Source of the DNA: Zoogloea sp.
GTDB lineage: Bacteria; Pseudomonadota; Gammaproteobacteria; Burkholderiales; Rhodocyclaceae
Length of the DNA stretch: 5,915 nucleotides
Reading direction: 5' to 3'
Assembly: GCA_016790385.1 (NCBI GenBank)
Contig: JAEUNV010000006.1
Coordinates: 1 to 5,915 of the forward strand
Made by a program: the position numbers and the translations under genes. Positions 1-5,915 of the stretch are shown here, one piece after another; the first letter of the stretch is position 1; every line of letters begins with the position of its first letter. Below the pieces are notes generated by a model. That model was not told the DNA's origin. It saw only the letters and a list, made by a program, of their open reading frames with translations, and ran no database searches.

Positions 1-2211
1 CACGCGCGCCCGGACTGCAACGTGCCCCTTCTCGGTGAACTTGACCGCATTGCTGGCGAAGTTGATCAGACACTGGCGCAAGCGGGTCGGATCGCCGTAC
101 AGGACGGGGGGCACATTGCCATAATCAACACTGACCACCACCGCCTTGGCACGGGCCATGTCGGATGCCAGGGAATGCACCGGCCCGAGGACCGAACTGA
201 GGGTGAAGCTCGTCTGCTCAAGAATGACCTTTCCAGCCTCGATCTTCGAGATGTCGAGGATGTCGTTGATCACCGACAGCAGGTGCTTTGCCGCGTCGTC
301 CATCTTGTCGAGCCGGTCGCTCTGTTCGCCGGTCAGCGGGGTCGCCTTGAGGAGATGGGCGTAACCGAGGATCGCGTTCATCGGCGTCCGGATCTCATGG
401 CTCATGTTGGCCAGAAAGGTGCTCTTGGCGAGATTGGCCGCCTCCGCTGCCTCTTTCGACTCCAGCAGCGCCGCTTCCGACACCTTGACCAGCGTGATGT
501 CGGTGAAGGTCACGATCACCCCTTCACCAAGCAGCTGGCCACCGATGAGCATGTTCAGAACCTCGCCATTCTTGGTGCTCAACACACATTCGAAGCTCTC
601 GACCTTGCCATCGCCGGCCGACGCCGCCTGCACCGCCGCCTCCCATGTCTCCCGCGCCCATTGCCGATATCCCGGATCAGGGTAGGCGTGCTGCCACCAT
701 TCATCGAGGGTCGGAATGTCCTCGGCGAGGTAGCCGAACAGCTCGACGAAGCGGCGATTCAGCAGTTCGATGGCCGTGCTGTGAAGGTAGGCCAGCGCCA
801 CAGGCGCCGCGTCGAACAAGCCCCTGAAACGCCGGTCCTTTTCGGCGATCAGGGATTCCTCCCGCATCCGGCGCAGCTCCCGTTCGGCGGCGCGCCGGTC
901 GGTGATATCCCGGGCCAGCACCAGCACCCGGGGCGCGGTGTCGTCGCCGGTCTGCCGGCCGGTCGCGGACAATTCGAAACAGCGTGTCTCTGCGCCGATG
1001 TCGAGATCGACCGTCCGGCCGTAATCACTGCCGTCACGGATCGCTGACGTAATCGATTGCTGCAGACTGCGGGCCGCCTCGGCCGGAAGCACATCGGCAA
1101 TCGTCCGGCCGATCAGGTGCTCTCTGGGCGCGATGGAGCGGTTCCTGCGGTTGGAAAAGATGTTGAGGCACTGACCGGCACCGTCAAATTCAAACAGAAG
1201 ATCGGGAATGGCCTCCAGGGTGGCAGCCAGACTCCCCCGGGCTTCCTCGGCCTCCCCGTGGGCCTTGCGGAGGTCTTCCAGCGCCTGATTCAGCGTGGCC
1301 GTCCGGGCCGCCACGCGCCGTCGCAACATGAGGTTCCAGAGAAACAGGAGGGCTCCCAGGGCCGCTGCAATCAGCAAGCCCATGCCGAGGAGACGGGCAT
1401 AGGGGGTTTCAACGGACGCCACCCCAAACCATTTCGTGCGCAGGGCGGCATGCTCTGCCGGCGTGATCGCCCGCATCCCGGCGTCGACGATGGCAAGCAT
1501 GTCCCGGTTGCCCTTGCGAACGGCGCGGTGAAACTGCCCGCGATGGAAGGTGAGCGCCTTTTGGATGTTTCCGGCTGCGCCGGAGGAATGGAGGTAGATA
1601 TCGGTGGAAAAATCGTCCAGGCAGAAGACATCGATCACTTGAGCGCGCGCCGCCTCGATCAGTGCCGCCGCAGTGGGGTAGAGCTGCAAGGCGTCGATAC
1701 CTTGCCCGGTAAGTTCGTCCGCACAGGCGTGGCCGGCCTGCACCCCTATCCTGAGCCCCTTCAGCGCCCCGACATGATTGATTTCGCCAAGGGGTCTGCT
1801 GCTGTAGATCGCGATGGACAGATCGGCATAGGGGTCGGAAAACTCATAACGGGTCTGCCGGACCGCCGTCTTGAACAGCATCTCGATCACGTCGGCCCGA
1901 CCATCCTGGACCATCGCCTGCGCCTTGGACCAATCGCTGGCGGTCACGACGGCGTGAATGCCGGTCTTCTGTTCCCAGAGCCTCCAGAGATCGACGAGAT
2001 ATCCCTGGAGCTGACCATCAGCGCCGCGAAAAAGATAAGGCGGATAGCTTTCGTCGCCCACCACCCGCACAAGACGGGGACGGCCTTCCGCGGCAGTGCT
2101 CACCACTTCGGCGCGGACAAGGCATGGAGCGGCAAGCAGATTGACACCAACCACCACCATCAGCAGCAGTGCACGGACGACCCGACCAGGCAGACGCGAC
2201 ACAAGCGACAT
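1..2211 (-). CDS. Sensor histidine kinase with periplasmic solute-binding domain and two PAS domains (C-terminus beyond window)
   Basis: Membrane sensor kinase that would detect a small ligand in the periplasm and autophosphorylate on histidine. I translated the whole frame by hand: 737 codons without a stop up to the left edge. Domains in order: signal peptide at residues 1-34 (R6, R10 and R13, then a hydrophobic core, likely cut VRA|E); an SBP_bac_3-like domain at about 36-265 (GDESYPPY near the start, GYLVDLW, FSDPYADL); one membrane helix at about 274-296; a short coiled linker; PAS1 at about 330-440, ending in ARDIT; PAS2 at about 458-577, ending in FTDIT; HisKA with FLANMSHEIRTPMN and phosphoacceptor His605 (codon 397-399); and the start of HATPase with N-box residues N717 and N721. 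The G boxes and any receiver or Hpt domain lie outside. Start at 2211 chosen because it gives a good signal peptide; the Shine-Dalgarno is weak (GGGG). ATG at 2158-2160 is an alternative that would shorten the signal peptide. The ligand and the response regulator cannot be told from here. Confidence 0.93.
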   Translation of the reverse strand, partial: MSLVSRLPGRVVRALLLMVVVGVNLLAAPCLVRAEVVSTAAEGRPRLVRVVGDESYPPYLFRGADGQLQGYLVDLWRLWEQKTGIHAVVTASDWSKAQAMVQDGRADVIEMLFKTAVRQTRYEFSDPYADLSIAIYSSRPLGEINHVGALKGLRIGVQAGHACADELTGQGIDALQLYPTAAALIEAARAQVIDVFCLDDFSTDIYLHSSGAAGNIQKALTFHRGQFHRAVRKGNRDMLAIVDAGMRAITPAEHAALRTKWFGVASVETPYARLLGMGLLIAAALGALLFLWNLMLRRRVAARTATLNQALEDLRKAHGEAEEARGSLAATLEAIPDLLFEFDGAGQCLNIFSNRRNRSIAPREHLIGRTIADVLPAEAARSLQQSITSAIRDGSDYGRTVDLDIGAETRCFELSATGRQTGDDTAPRVLVLARDITDRRAAERELRRMREESLIAEKDRRFRGLFDAAPVALAYLHSTAIELLNRRFVELFGYLAEDIPTLDEWWQHAYPDPGYRQWARETWEAAVQAASAGDGKVESFECVLSTKNGEVLNMLIGGQLLGEGVIVTFTDITLVKVSEAALLESKEAAEAANLAKSTFLANMSHEIRTPMNAILGYAHLLKATPLTGEQSDRLDKMDDAAKHLLSVINDILDISKIEAGKVILEQTSFTLSSVLGPVHSLASDMARAKAVVVSVDYGNVPPVLYGDPTRLRQCLINFASNAVKFTEKGHVAVRARV

Positions 2212-2237
2212 GCAAACCCCGTGCAAAAACGCGCAAA

Positions 2238-2258
2238 GCCACGCAAGGCGGGCGTGGC
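2238..2258. repeat. Perfect 7-bp inverted repeat upstream of the sensor kinase
   Basis: GCCACGC at 2238-2244 and GCGTGGC at 2252-2258 are perfect reverse complements around a 7-base spacer. The repeat lies 26 bases before the kinase start. On the minus strand it is followed by a broken T-rich stretch (TTTGCGCGTTTTG), so it could be a weak terminator for the upstream operon, a hairpin in the kinase leader RNA, or a regulator site. It is the only hairpin I see in the 170-base gap after the DoxX gene; there is no strong intrinsic terminator and no convincing -35/-10 pair for the kinase. Confidence 0.45.
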
Positions 2259-2268
2259 ATGCACAAAA

Positions 2269-2332
2269 GTGTAACAGCACGTCGCCGCGGGAAGCCCATG
2301 CGGGCAGCGCTTCGCGTAAAGGAATGTGTAAC
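2269..2332. repeat. Two spaced copies of GTGTAAC
   Basis: GTGTAAC occurs at 2269-2275 and again at 2326-2332 on the plus strand (GTTACAC on the minus strand), 57 bases apart, each flanked by AA on the left side. Both are in the gap between the DoxX gene and the kinase gene. Read on the minus strand the copies are GTTACACTTT and GTTACACATT. This could be a tandem regulator site upstream of the kinase, but a seven-base match can arise by chance. Confidence 0.25.
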
Positions 2333-2381
2333 GGTCAGCCCCGGGTCGGGAGAGATTGATCGCCGCGCATTCCGCTACGGC

Positions 2382-2906
2382 TCAGGGTTTGGCAAACGCC
2401 CGGGTGAGCCAATGGTCCACCGAGATCGTTCCCGGCCCGCGCGCGATCAACACCAGCAGTACCGTCGCCCAGACTCCATGGGTGGGATAGGCATCGGGGT
2501 ACACGAAGAGCTGGATGGTCAAGGTCATCATGAGCAGGGCCAGTGCCGAAAATCGCGTCGCCAGCCCCACCAGAATCAGGACGGGAAAGAAATGCTCGGC
2601 GAACGCCGCCATGGGTGCCGCCAGCTCGGGGGGCAGGAACGGCAGCCGATATTCGCTCTCGAAAAGGGCGATGGCGGAATCGGCCAGATGCGGCCATCCG
2701 AGCTGAACATCCCCGGCGATGAGATCCACGGCGAATCCCTCGATCTTGGTCTGTCCGGATTTCCAGAAGACCGCCGCTATCGAAAAGCGCCCCAGCAGGG
2801 CAATCAACGAATCGGGTATGCCGGACAGGCCCCGTATGACCGCATCCAGCAGGGACACGAGCGGCGACGAGGACGGTGCGGGGGAGGTGGCGATTGAAGA
2901 TTTCAT
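2382..2906 (-). CDS. DoxX family membrane protein of the bufferin operon
   Basis: A 174-residue inner-membrane protein of the DoxX family. Four hydrophobic helices are visible at about residues 31-51, 97-117, 118-137 and 143-157. Family-like features include the GRFSIAAVFWKSG helix followed by K54, the second-helix AEHFFPVLILVGLATR segment, and the ARGPG-x-x-S-x-D turn near the C-terminus. It is the last gene of the operon; bufferin operons often include a DoxX gene (BufD/GigD in Caulobacter). Its role there is not settled; a link to redox handling or to metallophore traffic is only inference. I chose the ATG at 2904-2906, not the in-frame ATG 50 codons upstream, because AAGGAG lies at 2913-2918 with a 6-base spacing, the upstream extension is arginine- and glycine-rich shadow of the preceding gene, and the ATG overlaps that gene's stop. 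Confidence 0.92.
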   Translation of the reverse strand: MKSSIATSPAPSSSPLVSLLDAVIRGLSGIPDSLIALLGRFSIAAVFWKSGQTKIEGFAVDLIAGDVQLGWPHLADSAIALFESEYRLPFLPPELAAPMAAFAEHFFPVLILVGLATRFSALALLMMTLTIQLFVYPDAYPTHGVWATVLLVLIARGPGTISVDHWLTRAFAKP

Positions 2907-2918
2907 GATTCTCTCCTT
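2903..2918 (-). promoter_or_regulatory. ATGA stop/start overlap and Shine-Dalgarno deciding the DoxX start
   Basis: The ATG at 2906-2904 and the TGA of the preceding gene at 2905-2903 share two bases. AAGGAG at 2913-2918 sits 6 bases before the ATG. Together they indicate translational coupling and fix the start. The same ATGA overlap occurs between the two genes upstream, at 3676-3673, but there only a weak GGTGA stands before the start, so that gene probably depends more on coupling. Confidence 0.85.
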
Positions 2919-3676
2919 GAAGGAATCAGTGCCGTAATGGCTGATTTTTGCAATAGCAGACCCAGCACGCCCGCGGGGTCGAAAGCCTCGTCGATGGAGC
3001 TGGCCCGCGCGACCGCGGCCCCCAAGGGCAGGCCCTCCACGATGGCGGCGATGCATTCACCCGCAGCGGGAGAGACTTCAATGACGTCAACCTCAAGTCC
3101 GTGCCGCAGAACCAGCGCAGTCTCGGGCTCGCTCGGGACGACCTGCGCAAGCGAGCCGATACCCTGATGTGCCGCCCACAGGGACACCACCGCACTGCGC
3201 GAATGGAGGACAGACAGGGAGGGATGCACGCGCAGCCGGAGCCCGGGCAGGGCGGACTCGTCGGCGAGAACGCCCGCGAGCTCCGCCGCGCCGATCGGCA
3301 TGCTGTCGGCCGCGTGAAAAGCCCTCACCCGCAGGTATTCGAGCCGCGCCACATCCGCCAGATAGGCCAGACCGGCGGCAGGCGGGAAGCTGCCGATGAA
3401 ATCCGGAAAGTCGTCGCCATAGAAGGCCAGGATCGGCGAACGTGGTGGACAGCCTCGCACGAAGACGCCGGCCATCGCCCTGAAGAAGGCGTCCCCGACC
3501 AGTTCGAGGGTCACGGGAAAGGTATCGGCCAGCGCATCGATGAGGGACGCCACCACATTGTTGCGGTACACCTGGAAACGCCGCGCCGGATCGCCCCCTG
3601 TCCATGTCTTCAAGCCGGAAGGGCATGGACACGCCGGGTCCAGCAGCGCAGCCGCGAACTTCGCCTGGGTGTTCAT
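2903..3676 (-). CDS. bufC: DUF2063 / HvfC-BufC family partner protein of the MNIO maturase
   Basis: A 257-residue cytoplasmic protein with no signal peptide or membrane helix. The N-terminal DUF2063 domain (about residues 5-115) shows RFQVYRNN (33-40), ALADTFPVT (48-56), AFYGDDFPDF (84-93) and DVARLEYLR (108-116), which are the familiar marks of this family. The C-terminal part (about 130-250) looks like a mixed alpha/beta domain. In characterised MNIO systems such proteins bind the precursor peptide and present it to the DUF692 enzyme, so here it should pair with the products of the two genes upstream. The start ATG overlaps the stop of the maturase gene as ATGA (3676-3673), and the end overlaps the DoxX start, so the three are likely translated in step. 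Function is by family and context. Confidence 0.92.
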   Translation of the reverse strand: MNTQAKFAAALLDPACPCPSGLKTWTGGDPARRFQVYRNNVVASLIDALADTFPVTLELVGDAFFRAMAGVFVRGCPPRSPILAFYGDDFPDFIGSFPPAAGLAYLADVARLEYLRVRAFHAADSMPIGAAELAGVLADESALPGLRLRVHPSLSVLHSRSAVVSLWAAHQGIGSLAQVVPSEPETALVLRHGLEVDVIEVSPAAGECIAAIVEGLPLGAAVARASSIDEAFDPAGVLGLLLQKSAITALIPSRRES

Positions 3677-4578
3677 GCCGTCACCGCCATATCACCCAGC
3701 GCCGCCATCACCGCCTCCGCCCGGCGCGCCTCGGCGAGCAGAACCGGAAAGGCAGGAATGTCGTTGTCACGCTCGATGAGCGTTGGCAGCGGGCCGAGCT
3801 GCTGCACCACGGTGCGGAAGAGTTCCCAGACGGCCTCGGCAACCGGGGCGCCATGGGAGTCGATGAGCAGCGGATGACCATCGGCATCCAGATCCTCGGC
3901 AAAGCCTGCGAGGTGGATCTGCCCGGTCGCCGCGAGGGGCAGCGTCTGGATGAACGCGTGGGGATCGCGCCCGTGGTTCACGCACGACACATGGACATTG
4001 TTGATGTCGAGCAACAGCCCGCAGCCCGTGCGCCGGACAAGCTCCGTGATGAATTCGCCTTCGCCCAGGGTCGATTCGACAAACTCGACATAGGTGGCGG
4101 GATTCTCAATGAGCATGCGCCGCCCCAGGCGTTCCTGGACGCGGTCAATATGCTCGCAGACACGATTAAGGGTGCCCGCATGGTAAGGGGCGGGCAGCAG
4201 GTCATTGAAGAAGGCCCCGCCATGGCTCGACCAGGCGAGGTGCTCGGAAAAGGACTGGGGCGCGTAACGCTCCAGAAGCGCCGCCAGCCGATCCAGATGG
4301 GCTTCGTCGGGAGGGGCCGCACCGCCGATGGACAGGCCGACGCCGTGGATCGAAAGCGGATAATGGCTGCGGATACGCGTCAGGTAATGGTGGAAGGGGC
4401 CGCCCGCCACCATGTAGTTCTCCGCGTGGATCTCGAAAAATCCCAGCGCAGGCAAGTGCTCCAGGATGGTCTGAAAATGTTCGGGCTTCAGTCCAAGGCC
4501 GCCGCGGGCCGGCAGCGCACCGACCCGCGAAACGGAAGCGCCGCCCGAACGCTGCATGCAGGGGATGTCCTTCGTCAT
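3673..4578 (-). CDS. bufB: DUF692 multinuclear non-heme iron oxidase (MNIO), bufferin maturase
   Basis: A 301-residue TIM-barrel enzyme of the DUF692/MNIO family, the group that includes MbnB. It is expected to use an iron cluster and oxygen to convert cysteines of the precursor into modified, metal-binding heterocycles in the cytoplasm. Conserved segments with likely metal ligands are present in order: GLGLKPEH (27-34), EIHAENYM (H51, E53), SIHGVGLSIGG (H78), SEHLAWS (E112, H113), LIENPATYVEF (E158, N159), LLLDINNVHVS (D191, N193, H196), QIHLAGF (H222), IDSHGAPV (D240, H242) and LIERDNDIP (E269). Nothing in the core looks missing and the length is normal. The ATG at 4576-4578 is preceded by GGAG with 8-base spacing; a later Met8 is less likely. 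It starts 29 bases after the precursor gene and ends in an ATGA overlap with the partner gene. Which cysteines it modifies cannot be read from sequence. Confidence 0.95.
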   Translation of the reverse strand: MTKDIPCMQRSGGASVSRVGALPARGGLGLKPEHFQTILEHLPALGFFEIHAENYMVAGGPFHHYLTRIRSHYPLSIHGVGLSIGGAAPPDEAHLDRLAALLERYAPQSFSEHLAWSSHGGAFFNDLLPAPYHAGTLNRVCEHIDRVQERLGRRMLIENPATYVEFVESTLGEGEFITELVRRTGCGLLLDINNVHVSCVNHGRDPHAFIQTLPLAATGQIHLAGFAEDLDADGHPLLIDSHGAPVAEAVWELFRTVVQQLGPLPTLIERDNDIPAFPVLLAEARRAEAVMAALGDMAVTA

Positions 4579-4607
4579 GGCGGACGCTCCGTTTCAGTCA
4601 GCGTGGC

Positions 4608-4922
4608 TCAGGCCTTCTTTTCCTTGAAAGCGGCAAGCTGGCCGTGCCCGGTCGGCGAGGTGGGAGAGGCCGTCTTCTCACAGGTACCCTTGGGCACCAG
4701 GTTCCAGGCATTGCCCTGGTAATCGATCTTGGAGGTACCCGCGCAGGTGGTGCCCGCACCGGCCTTGCAATCGTTCTTGCCCTTCATGGCTACGCCATAG
4801 CACTTTTCCTTGTCGGCCATCTTGTCATCGGCGTGGGCCGTGACGGCGGCGGTGCTGAGGGCTGCGCCCAGGGCCAGGGCGAGGGAGGCGGCGGTGATGG
4901 ACTTGCGGGGAAGGGTGTTCAT
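4608..4922 (-). CDS. bufA1: BufA1-type bufferin precursor (DUF2282), small exported four-cysteine protein
   Basis: A 104-residue precursor of a periplasmic RiPP metallophore. Residues 1-31 form a Sec signal peptide (R6, K7, then an Ala/Leu core, likely cut AHA|DD), and the mature part is about 73 residues. Four cysteines, C41, C52, C60 and C81, lie in the DUF2282 pattern [24 protein letters not shown] and LVPKGTC. In the Caulobacter bufferins, as I recall, the central cysteines become thiooxazoles and bind copper, giving protection against excess metal; the same chemistry here is inference. After C81 there is a 23-residue Thr/Ser/Pro- and Lys-containing tail without cysteine. AGGAGA at 4930-4935 is 7 bases before the ATG. 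It is the first gene of the operon, 29 bases before the maturase gene, with no hairpin in that gap to explain higher precursor output. Confidence 0.93.
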   Translation of the reverse strand: MNTLPRKSITAASLALALGAALSTAAVTAHADDKMADKEKCYGVAMKGKNDCKAGAGTTCAGTSKIDYQGNAWNLVPKGTCEKTASPTSPTGHGQLAAFKEKKA

Positions 4923-4929
4923 GGTGATT

Positions 4930-4935
4930 TCTCCT
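4930..4935 (-). promoter_or_regulatory. Strong Shine-Dalgarno of the bufferin precursor gene
   Basis: AGGAGA on the minus strand, 7 bases before the ATG at 4922. It is the best ribosome site in the operon together with that of the DoxX gene, in keeping with a precursor that is needed in excess over its enzymes. Confidence 0.75.
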
Positions 4936-4971
4936 GATGGGCTGGGGACGCTGGAAGGTCCGGAAGGGCAA

Positions 4972-5005
4972 TCGGAAATCCGACTCCTGAGCGTTTGTCG
5001 GAGTC
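4972..5005. repeat. Overlapping inverted repeats at the bufferin promoter
   Basis: Two inverted repeats share bases. TCGGA (4972-4976) and TCCGA (4979-4983) flank AA. GACTCC (4982-4987) and GGAGTC (5000-5005) flank a 12-base spacer. The second pair surrounds the proposed -10 element, so it could be an operator. If transcription starts a little downstream of the -10, only the first pair would be in the leader RNA. Both are short and could be fortuitous. Confidence 0.35.
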
Positions 5006-5021
5006 ACCCACCGGTTCTTAC
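4997..5021 (-). promoter_or_regulatory. Candidate ECF-sigma promoter of the bufferin operon
   Basis: On the minus strand GTAAGA (5021-5016) is followed after 15 bases by CGAC (5000-4997) within CCGACAAACG. This resembles the two-part GTAAC/CGAA style promoters that I recall for the ECF factor controlling the Caulobacter gig/buf operon; the match is approximate and the spacing is one base shorter than the N16 I remember. It is well placed, about 75 bases before the precursor start and after the recG terminator candidate. No clear sigma-70 pair was seen in this gap. Confidence 0.45.
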
Positions 5022-5047
5022 ATGCCCACCCGAAATAAATTCCGCAC

Positions 5048-5070
5048 CGTCAGGGACACCCCGACTGACG
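5048..5070 (-). terminator. Candidate recG terminator hairpin
   Basis: CGTCAG and CTGACG (5070-5065 and 5053-5048 on the minus strand) are perfect complements around an 11-base loop, in which a further GG/CC pair can form beside a two-base bulge. It begins 20 bases after the RecG stop. The following bases (GTGCGGAATTTATTTC) are only moderately T-rich, so termination may be weak. It stands just upstream of the proposed bufferin promoter. Confidence 0.5.
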
Positions 5071-5090
5071 CGACCGCCAGTCCGGCGTGG

Positions 5091-5915
5091 TCAAGCCTTG
5101 AGGAGGGAGGCCCGCCCGCCAAACCAGCGCGTGGCAACCTCATCCGCGACCTGGGGCGCATCGCGCAGGAGGGATTCGGCCAGATCGCGGGCGACCTCGA
5201 CCAGGGGCGCATCGGCCTCCAGATCGGCGTAGCGCAGCAAGGGAACGCCGCTCTGGCGGGCGCCGATGAATTCCCCGGGGCCGCGGATGCGCAGATCCTC
5301 CCGGGCAATGACGAAGCCGTCGGTGTGCTCGTAGATCGCCTTCAGGCGCTCCCGCCCGGTCTGGGACAGGGGCTGGGCAAAGAGCAGGATGCACACCGAT
5401 TCATGCACGCCGCGGCCCACCCGCCCGCGCAGCTGATGGAGCTGGGCCAGCCCGAAGCGCTCGGCGTGCTCGATCACCATCAGGCTGGCGTTGGGCACAT
5501 CCACCCCCACCTCGATGACGGTGGTGGCCACCAGCACCTGCACCTCGTTGGCGATGAAGGCCGCCATGGTGGCGGATTTCTCGTCGTTCTTCAGGCGCCC
5601 ATGCACCAGGCCGATCTTCAGCTCCGGCAGCGCCGCCGACAGCATCTCGAAGCTCTCCTCGGCGGTCTTCAACTGAAGCGCCTCGGACTCCTCGATCAGC
5701 GGGCAAACCCAGTAGGCCTGGCGGCCCTGCAGACAGGCGTCGCGGACGCGCTGGATCACCTCGTCACGGCGCTCGTCCTTGACCAGCTTGGTGACGATGG
5801 GGGTGCGCCCCGGCGGCAGCTCATCAAGCACCGACACATCCAGGTCGGCGTAATAGCTCATGGCCAGGGTGCGCGGGATGGGGGTGGCCGACATCATCAG
5901 CATGTGGGGCGACTC
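5091..5915 (-). CDS. recG: ATP-dependent DNA helicase RecG, C-terminal part (5' end beyond window)
   Basis: RecG remodels stalled replication forks and branch-migrates Holliday junctions. The visible 274 residues are roughly the last 40% of a protein usually near 690 residues and are colinear with E. coli RecG from PHxLxMTATPIPRTLAM to the end. Counting from the window edge: helicase motif III SATPIPRTL (9-17), YADLDVSVLDELPPGRTPI (22-40), YWVCPLIEES (68-77), GLVHGRLKNDEK (102-113), motif V ATTVIEVGVDVPNAS (130-144), motif VI QLHQLRGRVGRG (158-169), and the translocation (TRG) region with DGFVIAREDLRIRGPGE and IGARQSG (199-223). The frame is intact and ends in TGA at 5093-5091. The N-terminal wedge domain and Walker A/B motifs are outside the window. 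It is a housekeeping gene, 168 bases upstream of the bufferin operon on the same strand, and is not expected to be part of that operon. Confidence 0.98.
   Translation of the reverse strand, partial: ESPHMLMMSATPIPRTLAMSYYADLDVSVLDELPPGRTPIVTKLVKDERRDEVIQRVRDACLQGRQAYWVCPLIEESEALQLKTAEESFEMLSAALPELKIGLVHGRLKNDEKSATMAAFIANEVQVLVATTVIEVGVDVPNASLMVIEHAERFGLAQLHQLRGRVGRGVHESVCILLFAQPLSQTGRERLKAIYEHTDGFVIAREDLRIRGPGEFIGARQSGVPLLRYADLEADAPLVEVARDLAESLLRDAPQVADEVATRWFGGRASLLKA

Noticed and set aside
22..1047. 341-codon plus-strand open frame
   Set aside because: It is antisense to the PAS, HisKA and HATPase coding region, which shows clear motifs on the minus strand. The translation has no recognisable domain and looks like a GC-driven shadow.
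2141..2211. Lipoprotein signal in the kinase (cysteine at residue 30)
   Set aside because: The residues before the cysteine are AAP; proline at -1 does not fit a lipobox, and a signal peptidase I site VRA|E follows.
1057..2274. 405-codon plus-strand open frame
   Set aside because: It is antisense to the signal peptide, solute-binding and PAS1 regions of the kinase; Gly-, Arg- and His-rich with no domain.
2333..2381. Intrinsic terminator after the DoxX gene
   Set aside because: CCCGACCCGGGG looks like a stem at first, but the arms do not form a stable hairpin with a usable loop and no T-run follows.
2907..3056. 50-codon N-terminal extension of the DoxX frame
   Set aside because: The extension is Arg/Gly-rich, overlaps the end of the DUF2063 gene, and the internal ATG has a good ribosome site and an ATGA overlap.
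4579..4607. Attenuator hairpin between precursor and maturase genes
   Set aside because: The 29-base gap has only a three- to four-base pairing and no T-run.
3604..4722. 372-codon plus-strand open frame
   Set aside because: It runs opposite the DUF692 gene and into the precursor gene; no family features, and the minus-strand genes are certain.
1..5915. CRISPR array, tRNA, rRNA, insertion sequence or attachment site
   Set aside because: No regularly spaced repeats, cloverleaf, transposase or terminal inverted repeats were seen on either strand.

Overview
The window is GC-rich (clearly above 60% by eye) and every gene I can support lies on the minus strand. The RecG C-terminus, the codon use and the gene types suggest a betaproteobacterium, possibly of the Rhodocyclales or Burkholderiales type. 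This is an impression from protein style; no search was run.

Layout in the direction of transcription (right to left): (1) 5915-5091, the C-terminal 274 residues of the DNA helicase RecG, cut by the right edge. (2) 5090-4923, an intergenic stretch with a candidate recG terminator hairpin, an ECF-sigma-like promoter candidate and overlapping inverted repeats. (3) 4922-2382, a compact four-gene operon: a small exported four-cysteine DUF2282 protein (BufA1-type bufferin precursor), a DUF692/MNIO maturase (BufB type), a DUF2063 partner protein (BufC/HvfC type) and a four-helix DoxX membrane protein. The last three genes are joined by two ATGA stop/start overlaps. (4) 2381-2212, an intergenic stretch with a perfect 7-bp inverted repeat and a spaced direct repeat. 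(5) 2211-1, a large membrane sensor histidine kinase that runs off the left edge. It has a signal peptide, a periplasmic solute-binding domain, one membrane helix, two PAS domains, HisKA and the start of HATPase.

The operon in (3) is the most interesting part. It matches the bufferin (gig/buf) type of RiPP metallophore system described recently in Caulobacter and related to the Haemophilus hvf operon. In that system the MNIO enzyme with its partner modifies cysteines of the precursor, which is then exported to the periplasm and binds copper. The membership fits this established class, so the system is not undescribed. The new points are the local arrangement: insertion next to recG, no sigma/anti-sigma pair between recG and the kinase, an unusual-looking precursor tail, and a solute-binding sensor kinase immediately downstream.

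The sensor kinase has no complete reading frame inside the window because its stop lies beyond position 1. I found it by reading the minus strand in the frame whose codons end at positions 1, 4, 7 and so on. The long plus-strand open frames opposite it are GC-driven shadows.
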